Assembly (NCBI GenBank): GCA_905479515.1
Contig: CAJQMX010000042.1
Location: 1 to 12,584, forward strand
Direction of reading: 5' to 3'
From: an uncultured Parasphingopyxis sp.
Lineage (GTDB): Bacteria; Pseudomonadota; Alphaproteobacteria; Sphingomonadales; Sphingomonadaceae
DNA length: 12,584 nt
The notes beneath the pieces are model-generated. The model ran no database searches, was not told where the DNA came from, and was given only the letters and a program-made list of their open reading frames with translations. Positions 6,839 through 12,584 of the stretch are shown in pieces (within the stretch, counting starts at the first letter, position 1; each line of letters opens with the position of its first letter). The position numbers were made by a program, and so were the translations under genes.

Positions 6839-7612
6839 CTATGCGGTGTAGAGAGGGCGGGCCGCCTCTGTCAGCGCGGTCATCGCATCAACCCAGGGCC
6901 CCGGGCCGTGGCTGATCCGGGCGACGCCCAGTTCGCCGAGCCGGGCATGGCTGGGCATGGCATCGAACATCATCGCATTAACGGGCAGCGAGCATGCCTC
7001 GCACAGCGCCGCGATCTCGCCTTCGTCGGTCAGCCCCGGTGCGAAAAAGCCGCTGGCCCCGGCTTCGGCATAGGCCTTTGCCCGGGTAACAGCCTCATCG
7101 AAGCGCGCATCTTCGGCTACGGTAGAGCGCCCGGCCTTCAGCCACATATCGGTGCGCGCGTTGACGAAGAAATCCACGCCTGCATTTTCTGCCACCGTGC
7201 GGATCGCGGCGATACGTTCAGCCTGCAGATCAATCGGATGAAGCCCGGTGCCGCCGATTACCTGATCCTCGAAATTGATGCCGATTGCGCCGGTCTCGAT
7301 AATCGCGGCGGCATGCACGGCGACCAGCACCGGCTCCACCGCATAGCCGCCCTCAAAATCCACCGTCAGCGGCAGGTCGACCGCCTCGACAATGCGCTCC
7401 GCATTGGTCAGCGCCTGCTGCATCGGCAGCGATTCCGCGTCCGTATAGCCGCGCGCCCCCGCCACAGAGGCGCTTCCCGTCGCCAGCGCCTTCGCGCCCG
7501 CCTTGGCCACCGCCAGCGCGCTGCCCGCATCCCAGATATTGAACAACACAAGCGGATCGCCCGGAACATGCAGGGCGTGAAAGGCACGGGCGCGGTCTTG
7601 CTGGTCGGTCAT
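6839..7612 (-). CDS. PEP mutase/isocitrate lyase superfamily protein
   Basis: This 257-residue TIM-barrel enzyme of the PEP-mutase/ICL family probably acts on C-C or C-P bonds of small 2-oxo acids or carboxylates with Mg2+. Family landmarks are FNIWDAGSA (24-32), the metal-site strand VDFEGGY (84-90), GINFEDQ (111-117) and NARTDMW (151-157), which carry the usual acidic and Arg residues. The Cys-containing KKCGH loop of true isocitrate and methylisocitrate lyases is absent: after FEDQ comes VIGGTGLHP. It is therefore not a genuine ICL, and the reaction is unassigned (oxaloacetate decarboxylase-like, phosphonopyruvate-related or another lyase). The start at 7612 is supported by AAGGAG seven bases upstream; the frame remains open for 37 more codons, but that stretch lies in the divergent promoter region. 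It is transcribed away from the LysR gene, a classic regulator-target arrangement. Confidence 0.88.
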   Translation of the reverse strand: MTDQQDRARAFHALHVPGDPLVLFNIWDAGSALAVAKAGAKALATGSASVAGARGYTDAESLPMQQALTNAERIVEAVDLPLTVDFEGGYAVEPVLVAVHAAAIIETGAIGINFEDQVIGGTGLHPIDLQAERIAAIRTVAENAGVDFFVNARTDMWLKAGRSTVAEDARFDEAVTRAKAYAEAGASGFFAPGLTDEGEIAALCEACSLPVNAMMFDAMPSHARLGELGVARISHGPGPWVDAMTALTEAARPLYTA

Positions 7613-7722
7613 GTATTGTCTCCTTGAACGAACATTAGGCGCGCGCCAAGTTGGAGTCTTCCCGTAAATTGTGACTAAAGGGGCATCGTGCCATGCAACC
7701 CCGATGAGCCGAGGAGCATTCA
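7613..7722. promoter_or_regulatory. Divergent promoter region between the lyase-like and LysR genes
   Basis: This 110-bp gap between divergent genes must hold both promoters. It contains the perfect palindrome GGCGCGCGCC at 7638-7647. The T at 7636 and A at 7648 flanking it give the T-N11-A spacing common to LysR operators. No clear -35/-10 pair can be named. The palindrome lies close to the lyase-like gene, so it would overlap that gene's leader or promoter; binding by the neighbouring LysR protein is inferred. Confidence 0.4.
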
Positions 7723-8637
7723 TTGTCGTTCGACCTGAAGAATCTTGAACTGTTTCTCCGGGTGGCCTCTCTGGGGGCGATTGGCCGGGCCGGGGCTGAA
7801 TTCAACCTGTCTCCCACCAATGCGACGCAGCGCATTCAGGCACTGGAGGCCGATCTCGGGGTCAAGCTGCTCAATCGGACAACGCGCGCCGTTTCGCTGA
7901 CCCCGGACGGCGAGATCTTCGTCGATCATGCCAAGCGCATCATTGATAATGCCGAAGAGGCGCGAAAGGTATTGTCGGATACGACCAGATCGGCATCGGG
8001 ATTGTTGAGGGTCACGACCTCGGCGACCTTCGGGCGCGATCATATCGTGCCTTTCGTTCCCGCATTTCTCGAGCAGCATCCGGATGTTACGCTTGACCTA
8101 AACCTGACTGACGCGGTCGTCGATATTGTTGAACAGGGCTATGAAGTCGCGTTTCGCATCGGCGAATTGGCGCCGTCTAGACTGCTTGCCCAGAAGATTG
8201 ATTCCAATCCCGAATGGCTGGTCGCGTCTCCCGAATACCTGCAGCGGGCGGGCGTCCCGCACACGCCATCGGATCTCGCGAACCATGCCTGTCTGCCGCT
8301 CGGGTCCATGCGAACCTGGCAATTGACCGGTCCCGACGGGAAAGAGCACCATTTCCCGGTTACCGGCCCTGTTTTAGTCAACCATGGCGAGGCGATGAGC
8401 AGTTTGGTGCGGGCAGGTGTCGGCATAGGGCGGGCGGCGTTATGGCACGCCGGGCCAGACCTCATGGCGGGAAGGCTCGTTCATATCCTTCCCGATTATA
8501 AGGTGTCCCGCGAAACGAATATCTGGGCCGTGCGTCCACCGGGCCGCGTGATGCCGGCGCGGGTAAAGGCGTTCCTCGATTTCATGCAGCAACGCATCAT
8601 CGAGATCAATAAGCAGCGTTATGGAGCGCTTCTATAG
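7723..8637 (+). CDS. LysR-family transcriptional regulator (CrgA-like)
   Basis: This 304-residue LysR-type regulator has an N-terminal winged helix-turn-helix (about residues 5-62; LELFLRVASLGAIGRAGAEF, then LSPTNATQRIQALEADLG and LLNRTTRAVSLTPDG). A linker helix follows, then a periplasmic-binding-protein-like effector domain (about 90-292) of the CrgA-like type. Translation most likely starts at TTG 7723: GAGGAG (7711-7716) is six bases upstream and the product begins MSFDLKNLELF, the usual LysR start; no ATG fits. The gene diverges from the lyase-like gene and is followed co-directionally, 102 bp on, by the nitroreductase-SDR-quinone reductase cluster. Either or both could be its target. 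Family members usually sense a small aromatic or acid inducer; the effector here is unknown. Confidence 0.93.
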   Translation: MSFDLKNLELFLRVASLGAIGRAGAEFNLSPTNATQRIQALEADLGVKLLNRTTRAVSLTPDGEIFVDHAKRIIDNAEEARKVLSDTTRSASGLLRVTTSATFGRDHIVPFVPAFLEQHPDVTLDLNLTDAVVDIVEQGYEVAFRIGELAPSRLLAQKIDSNPEWLVASPEYLQRAGVPHTPSDLANHACLPLGSMRTWQLTGPDGKEHHFPVTGPVLVNHGEAMSSLVRAGVGIGRAALWHAGPDLMAGRLVHILPDYKVSRETNIWAVRPPGRVMPARVKAFLDFMQQRIIEINKQRYGALL

Positions 8638-8639
8638 GC

Positions 8640-8666
8640 TCATTATACCGAAAAATGGGATAATGA
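8640..8666. promoter_or_regulatory. 27-bp imperfect dyad between LysR and nitroreductase genes
   Basis: The arms TCATTAT (8640-8646) and ATAATGA (8660-8666) are perfect 7-bp inverted repeats; CC (8648-8649) and GG (8657-8658) extend the symmetry inward. The dyad starts right after the LysR stop and ends 73 bp before the nitroreductase ATG, in a markedly AT-rich gap that also holds a TATAAA at 8694-8699. It is not followed by a T-run. The position and length suit an operator for the redox cluster, possibly for the LysR protein; a weak terminator is the alternative. Confidence 0.45.
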
Positions 8667-8711
8667 ATTCGCTAATTGCTCGATAGTATGAAATATAAAA
8701 ATTGTTAGAGT

Positions 8712-8735
8712 CGGTTTTGCAATCAGAGGAAACCG
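8712..8735 (+). promoter_or_regulatory. Hairpin enclosing the nitroreductase ribosome-binding site
   Basis: CGGTTT (8712-8717) and AAACCG (8730-8735) form a 6-bp stem whose 12-base loop contains most of the Shine-Dalgarno sequence AGAGGA (8725-8730), upstream of ATG 8740. The ribosome site would be in the loop or at the stem edge, which could modulate initiation. Whether it folds in vivo is unknown. Confidence 0.35.
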
Positions 8736-8739
8736 CATC

Positions 8740-9477
8740 ATGACATTTTTCACCGACACCAACGCCGACACTTCCGATCTGGAGCCGGAAACTTCCCTCG
8801 CGCCCGGTCAGGGACGTGATATCGTCTATTTCGCCAAGCATCGCCATACGACAAAGGCATTTGACCCGACCCGGAAAATCTCCGAGGAGAATGTCGCAAA
8901 AATCCGTGAGCTGCTGCGCTACAGCCCTTCGAGCACCAATGCCCAGCCCTGGAAATTCATCCTGGCATCGACCGAAGAAGGCAAGGACCGGATCGCGAAA
9001 TCGACCGACGGACTCTATCCCTTCAACAGCCCCGGCATCCGCAACGCCTCGCACGTCGTCGTCTTCGCAAGCCGGCTGGCCATCGAGGAGGATTTTCTGA
9101 TGAAAGTGCTCGACCAGGAGGAAAAGGACGGCCGGTTCGACGGCGATCTCGAAACCTTCCGCGCGCAGATGCATGGTGGCCGGAGCCTGTTCGTCAATCT
9201 CCACAAGCAGGACATGAAGGATGTTCAGCACTGGATGGACAAACAGGTCTATCTGAATATCGGACAGTTCCTGCTTGGCGTCGCCACACTCGGCATTGAT
9301 GCCACCCCGATGGAAGGCATTGAAACGAAGGTGCTCGACGAAGAATTCGGCCTGCGCGAACAGGGCTATAACAGCCTCGTTGTCGTTGCCCTCGGCTATA
9401 GTGATGAAGAGGCGGATTATAACGCCAAACTTCCCAAATCGCGTCTGCCGCTTTCAGAAATTCTGATCGAAGTTTGA
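8740..9477 (+). CDS. Oxygen-insensitive NAD(P)H nitroreductase, NfsB-like
   Basis: This 245-residue flavoenzyme is predicted to bind FMN as a homodimer and reduce nitroaromatics and quinones by two-electron steps with NAD(P)H in the cytoplasm. It follows the E. coli NfsB sequence almost block by block: KHRHTTKAFD (R35 and K39 equivalent to the FMN-binding Arg and Lys), LLRYSPSSTNAQPW (N67), ASTEEGKDRIAKS, ASHVVVF, F151 in the place of active-site F124, MDKQVYLNIGQFLLGVATLGIDA, EFGLREQGY and LPKSRLP (K233, R235). An extra acidic segment of about 25 residues (rich in D, T and E) precedes the NfsB-like start; no internal start codon would remove it. It is the first gene of a co-directional trio; the SDR gene begins 15 bp after its stop. 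Confidence 0.95.
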   Translation: MTFFTDTNADTSDLEPETSLAPGQGRDIVYFAKHRHTTKAFDPTRKISEENVAKIRELLRYSPSSTNAQPWKFILASTEEGKDRIAKSTDGLYPFNSPGIRNASHVVVFASRLAIEEDFLMKVLDQEEKDGRFDGDLETFRAQMHGGRSLFVNLHKQDMKDVQHWMDKQVYLNIGQFLLGVATLGIDATPMEGIETKVLDEEFGLREQGYNSLVVVALGYSDEEADYNAKLPKSRLPLSEILIEV

Positions 9478-9492
9478 GGAAGCCAAAACATC

Positions 9493-10302
9493 ATGCCTAA
9501 AAACATTCTCATCACCGGATCAACAGACGGCATCGGGCTGGAAACGGCGAAGATGCTGGTCCAGTCGGGCCATCATATCCTCCTGCACGGGCGTAATCCG
9601 GCTAAGCTGGCTTCCGCCAAGCAATTGCTAGGCGCGCTATGCCCGGAAGCACGTATCGAGTCTTATGCTGCGGACGTGTCGCGCATGGATGCGGTGGAGG
9701 CGCTGGCCGCAGCCGTGGCGGAGAAACACAGCCGGCTGGATGTGCTGATCAACAACGCAGGCGTTTTCACCGTACCGGAGGCGTTGACTGAGGCTGGGCT
9801 GGATGCACGCTTCGCTGTCAATACGATTGCGCCTTATCTGTTGACGCAGCGGCTATTGCCTCTGCTCGGTTCGTCCGGCCGTGTCGTCAATCTGTCTTCG
9901 GCCGCACAGTCCCCGGTCGATCTGGAAGCCTTGGCCGGGAAAGCCCGTTTATCGGACAGCGCAGCCTATGCGCAGAGCAAATTGGCGCTGACCATGTGGT
10001 CACGGCAACTGGCACAGGACCTTGCGCCGGAAGGCCCGATGATCGCGGCAGTCAACCCGGGTTCAATGCTTAACACCCAGATGGTGAAGCAGGCCTATGG
10101 AGCGACCGGGAATGATATCGGCATCGGCGCGGATATCCTGTGCCGGGCCGCGCTGTCAGACGAGTTTTCAAATGCGTCAGGTCAATATTTCGATAATGAT
10201 CGCGGTCAGTTTGTCGCGCCTCATCCCGACGCGCTAGACTCGCAGAAATGCAAAGAGATCATGCGCGCCATCGAGGCAGTTTTGGCAGGGGACAATCAAT
10301 GA
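9493..10302 (+). CDS. Short-chain dehydrogenase/reductase (classical SDR)
   Basis: This 269-residue Rossmann-fold oxidoreductase has the NAD(P)-binding motif TGSTDGIG (8-15), the adenine-site acid in AADVS (59-63), NNAG (87-90) and a catalytic tetrad of N110, S136, Y159 and K163 (YAQSK). HGR at 32-34 after the second strand puts an Arg where NADPH-preferring SDRs often have a basic residue. The overall pattern (LITGSTDGIGLETAKMLV...; long insert after the active site) resembles retinol-dehydrogenase/WWOX-like bacterial SDRs. The substrate is unknown, probably a carbonyl compound. The Shine-Dalgarno sequence GAGGA (9476-9480) overlaps the nitroreductase stop, and the 3' end overlaps the next gene by ATGA, so the three genes are very likely one transcript. 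Confidence 0.92.
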   Translation: MPKNILITGSTDGIGLETAKMLVQSGHHILLHGRNPAKLASAKQLLGALCPEARIESYAADVSRMDAVEALAAAVAEKHSRLDVLINNAGVFTVPEALTEAGLDARFAVNTIAPYLLTQRLLPLLGSSGRVVNLSSAAQSPVDLEALAGKARLSDSAAYAQSKLALTMWSRQLAQDLAPEGPMIAAVNPGSMLNTQMVKQAYGATGNDIGIGADILCRAALSDEFSNASGQYFDNDRGQFVAPHPDALDSQKCKEIMRAIEAVLAGDNQ

Positions 10303-11144
10303 CACTCGCGGTTACAGCCGCATCGGGACGGCTCGGAGGTGAAATTGCGCGCGCCTTGATGCGGGCCAGATCTTCTCAGCCTGTCATCGGTCTGGCGCGC
10401 AGCCCCGACAAGGCGAGCGGGCTGGGCATCGAAGTCCGCCCCGGCGACTATACCGATCGTGAACAGCTTGAAACGTCCCTCGCCGGTGTCGACGCTCTGC
10501 TTCTGGTGTCGGGGATGGCTCCGCCCGACGAACGGATTCAGCAACATCGCAATGTGATCGATGCCGCCATCGCGGCTGGCGTCAAAAAAATAGGATATAC
10601 CAGCATACAGGGGCCGGAGGAGGGCACGAGTTTTTCTCCCATCGTGTGCAGCAATCGCCAGACAGAGGCCGATATCCGCGCGAGCGGACTCGCCTGGGTG
10701 ATCGGTCGCAACGGAATCTATATCGAACCGGACCTCGACTATATTGACAGGTACAAAGCGCAGGGTGAAATCGCCAACAGTGCCGGAGACGGAAAATGCG
10801 GTTATACGACCCGTCCCGAGCTCGCCTGTGCTTATGCCAGCTTGTTGACGGGCTCACATTATAATGGGCAGGCCTATAATCTGCATGGCGAGTGCATCAC
10901 CCAGGCCCAACTGGCCAATTTCCTGAACGGGGCATTCGATGCGCAGCTTGAATATCGCGCAATGACCGTTGCCGAGTATCGCGACGAACGGGTCGCGGAA
11001 CTGGGTGAGTTTCTCGGCACGGTGATTGCCGGAATATATGAAGGCATCAGGAACGGAGCGTTCGACAATGCCAGCGATTATGAAGCGGCGACCGGCAGGC
11101 CGCACCAAAACTGGAGCGTGTTTTTCCGGTCGATCAGTCGCTGA
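10299..11144 (+). CDS. QorB-like NmrA-family NAD(P)H quinone oxidoreductase
   Basis: This 281-residue atypical SDR of the NmrA/QorB type (E. coli QorB, formerly YtfG, has 286 residues) is predicted to reduce quinones or related electrophiles with NADPH. Family features are the N-terminal Rossmann turn TAASGRLGG (6-14), GLARSPDKA (31-39; Arg after strand 2), the QHRNVIDAAIAAGVKKIGYTS block (82-102) and IGRNGIYIE (135-143). AGDGKCGYTTRPELACAYA (162-180) matches the QorB AGDGK..ATRADYAAAAA segment. The first Gly of the usual TGATG motif is Ala here. Translation starts at ATG 10299, overlapping the SDR stop, with AGGGG seven bases upstream, indicating translational coupling. It is the last gene of the redox cluster and converges with the LytTR regulator gene across a 29-bp gap that has no clear terminator. 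Confidence 0.9.
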   Translation: MTLAVTAASGRLGGEIARALMRARSSQPVIGLARSPDKASGLGIEVRPGDYTDREQLETSLAGVDALLLVSGMAPPDERIQQHRNVIDAAIAAGVKKIGYTSIQGPEEGTSFSPIVCSNRQTEADIRASGLAWVIGRNGIYIEPDLDYIDRYKAQGEIANSAGDGKCGYTTRPELACAYASLLTGSHYNGQAYNLHGECITQAQLANFLNGAFDAQLEYRAMTVAEYRDERVAELGEFLGTVIAGIYEGIRNGAFDNASDYEAATGRPHQNWSVFFRSISR

Positions 11145-11173
11145 ACCATGGCTGCCGACAATACTGGGTCAGG

Positions 11174-11974
11174 TTAATGCACAAACCGCGCCACCACGTC
11201 CCGGTAGCTGCGGCTCACCTTCACTTGCGCGCCTGAATCAAGCACCAGGAAGCATTCGCCATTGGTGTGCGGCTTTACCTGGCGGACGAGGTCGAGATTG
11301 ACGATGGTTGAGCGGTGAACCCTCTGAAAGGTGCGGGGATCGAGGCGTTTTTCGAGATCCTTCATCGTTTCGCGCAGGATCAGCGTATTGTCCCCGGTAT
11401 AGATGCACATATAGTCGCCGGCCGCGTCGATCCGTTCGATGCTGCCCACATCGACGCGGAAAATCTGGCCGCGATCCTTCACATTGATGAGCTTTTCATA
11501 GCGGCTGGCCGACGGCGCTTCGCCTTCGGCGGCAAGGTCTTCGGCGGCATCTGGCGCAACTTCGGACAGCACTTCGCGCAGCCGGGTGATTTCCTCGCTG
11601 CTGTTCTTTTCGGACAGCCGTTCGCGGACCCGGGCCAGCGTGTCAGCCAGCCTGTCGCTCTCCACCGGCTTCATCAGATAATCGACCGCCTGTGCTTCAA
11701 AGGCGCGGATGGCGTGGTCGGAGAAAGCGGTGACGAAAACGAACAGCGGCGGTTCGATATCCATCAGCCCCTGAACGACCGAAAAGCCGTCAAAGCCCGG
11801 CATCTGGATGTCGAGAAACACCAGATCGGGCTTGTGCGTCTTGACCGATCGGATGGCCTCGCGGCCATTGGTACAGGTGTCGATAATCTCGACATCGGCA
11901 TGCGGTTCTAGCCTGAGCTGCAGGCCCTGGATGGCAAGCGGCTCATCGTCGACGATAATTGCGCGAATGGTCAT
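11174..11974 (-). CDS. LytTR-family response regulator
   Basis: This 266-residue two-component regulator has a receiver domain (1-120) with the acidic pair D9/D10, phospho-acceptor D55 (FLDIQMPGFDGF), T82 and K102 (MKPVE). A charged, acidic, partly Ala-rich linker (about 121-158) leads into a LytTR DNA-binding domain (about 160-266; YEKLINVKDRGQIFRVDVGSI, FQRVHRSTIVNLD, then KVSRSYRDVV). It would bind DNA direct repeats when phosphorylated by the adjacent kinase. The start codon overlaps the kinase stop (ATGA) with AAAGGA (11981-11986) six bases upstream, so the pair is translationally coupled. Target genes are unknown. LytTR systems usually control envelope, exopolysaccharide or quorum functions. 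Confidence 0.95.
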   Translation of the reverse strand: MTIRAIIVDDEPLAIQGLQLRLEPHADVEIIDTCTNGREAIRSVKTHKPDLVFLDIQMPGFDGFSVVQGLMDIEPPLFVFVTAFSDHAIRAFEAQAVDYLMKPVESDRLADTLARVRERLSEKNSSEEITRLREVLSEVAPDAAEDLAAEGEAPSASRYEKLINVKDRGQIFRVDVGSIERIDAAGDYMCIYTGDNTLILRETMKDLEKRLDPRTFQRVHRSTIVNLDLVRQVKPHTNGECFLVLDSGAQVKVSRSYRDVVARFVH

Positions 11975-12584
11975 GCGGCTTCCTTTGCCTGGTCGAACTG
12001 AAGCGGTATTTCAATGAGGACACGAAAACCGCCATCTTCGTTCGTTTCAATGTCAAATCGTTGTTCGTCGCCAAAAGCCTGAACCAGCCGGTCCCGGATA
12101 TTGGCAAGTCCAACGCCTGTCGAAGCTTGGCGCGCTATGGCTTTCTCTTGCAAGCCCGGCCCGGTGTCGGACACGGCGATCTGCACGCGATTTCCGACCT
12201 GTTGCGCTGAAATGCGGATTTCGGCGCCCTCTTCCTGCGTCGTAACCGCGTATTTAATCGCATTCTCAACCAGCGGCTGCAACAACAGGGAGGGCAGGCG
12301 CGCCCGTGTCACGCGCGGGTCAATATCGAATGACGGGCGCAATCTGTCCTCAAACCGCATTCTTTCTATCTCGAGATAGAGCTTCAGGGTTTCAACCTCT
12401 TGCGCCAGCGGAACCTTGGCCGTCGGTTCGTTCGCCAGCGTGTAGCGCAGGAACGACGACAGGCGTGACAGCATCGCATTGGCGCGCTCCGTCTGCTTCA
12501 GCAGCACCAGGGTCGAGATTGAATTCAGCGTATTGAACAGGAAATGCGGATTGAGCTGGTAGCGCAGCATGGCCAGCTGCGCGT
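11971..12584 (-). CDS. LytS/YehU-type sensor histidine kinase (5' truncated by window)
   Basis: This is the C-terminal part (about 203 residues) of a His_kinase-family sensor. The frame stays open to the window edge, so the ATG at 12570 is not taken as the start. Visible landmarks are the phospho-acceptor box QLNPHFLFNTLN, with the His 9 residues after that Met. A LRYTLANEPTAKVPLAQEVETL block typical of the family follows, then the N-box VENAIKYAV and the G-boxes DTGPGL and GVGLANIRDRL of the ATPase domain. The N-terminal membrane or sensor part is missing. It would autophosphorylate and pass phosphate to D55 of the coupled LytTR regulator immediately downstream. Confidence 0.94.
   Translation of the reverse strand, partial: AQLAMLRYQLNPHFLFNTLNSISTLVLLKQTERANAMLSRLSSFLRYTLANEPTAKVPLAQEVETLKLYLEIERMRFEDRLRPSFDIDPRVTRARLPSLLLQPLVENAIKYAVTTQEEGAEIRISAQQVGNRVQIAVSDTGPGLQEKAIARQASTGVGLANIRDRLVQAFGDEQRFDIETNEDGGFRVLIEIPLQFDQAKEAA

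Noticed and set aside
6833..7627. 264-codon plus-strand ORF antisense to the lyase-like gene
   Set aside because: It is almost exactly the complement of the real gene; the minus strand shows conserved family motifs and a strong ribosome site, while the plus frame is a low-complexity His/Arg/Gly-rich shadow.
7613..7723. Extended 294-codon start for the lyase-like protein at 7723
   Set aside because: It would fill the divergent promoter with coding sequence; the ATG at 7612 has a strong AAGGAG and matches the usual family N-terminus.
1..12584. CRISPR arrays, tRNA/rRNA genes, insertion sequences, attachment sites
   Set aside because: I saw no regularly spaced repeats, structural RNA signatures, transposase-like frames or flanking repeats anywhere in the window.

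Overview
The window is a compact, GC-rich stretch of bacterial chromosome with about 90% or more coding density and no gap over 300 bp. The longest gap is 168 bp. It contains no tRNA, rRNA, CRISPR array, IS element or other sign of mobility. Codon use, the CYP153-type P450s, the CrgA-like LysR regulator and the LytS/LytTR pair suggest an alphaproteobacterium, most plausibly a sphingomonad or a relative. This taxonomic guess is an inference from gene content and was not searched.

Layout, left to right. (1) 1-854 (+) is the C-terminal part of a NatB-like ABC-2 exporter permease. (2) 1023-3711 (+) holds two tandem class-I cytochromes P450 of the CYP153 alkane/fatty-acid hydroxylase family. An upstream control region carries a palindrome and a nested hairpin, and a perfect 14-bp palindrome/hairpin lies between the two genes. 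No ferredoxin or ferredoxin reductase is visible, so electrons must come from partners encoded elsewhere. (3) 3743-4981 (-) is a six-TM class III adenylate cyclase. (4) 5089-6729 (-) is a secreted mosaic adhesin-like protein (signal peptide, jelly-roll-like N-terminus, Calx-beta, SpaA/prealbumin-like region, DUF11). (5) 6839-7612 (-) is a PEP-mutase/isocitrate-lyase superfamily enzyme. A LysR regulator (7723-8637, +) diverges from it. (6) Downstream of and co-directional with the LysR gene is a redox cluster: an NfsB-like nitroreductase (8740-9477), a short-chain dehydrogenase (9493-10302) and a QorB-like NmrA-family quinone reductase (10299-11144, overlapping by ATGA). (7) On the minus strand at the right edge is a LytS-type histidine kinase (truncated by the window) with its LytTR response regulator (overlapping by ATGA).

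How the genes may work together. The P450 pair would hydroxylate alkyl chains. The LysR/NfsB/SDR/QorB block looks like an inducible quinone, nitro-compound or electrophile-reduction module; a 27-bp dyad immediately after the LysR gene is a good candidate operator. The cyclase, secreted protein and LytTR system look like independent signalling and surface functions. Nothing clearly constitutes a wholly new defence or mobile system. The most interesting items are the partnerless CYP153 tandem with an unusual Lys beside ExxR in the first copy, the dyads and nested hairpins placed in four short gaps, and the four-gene redox module.
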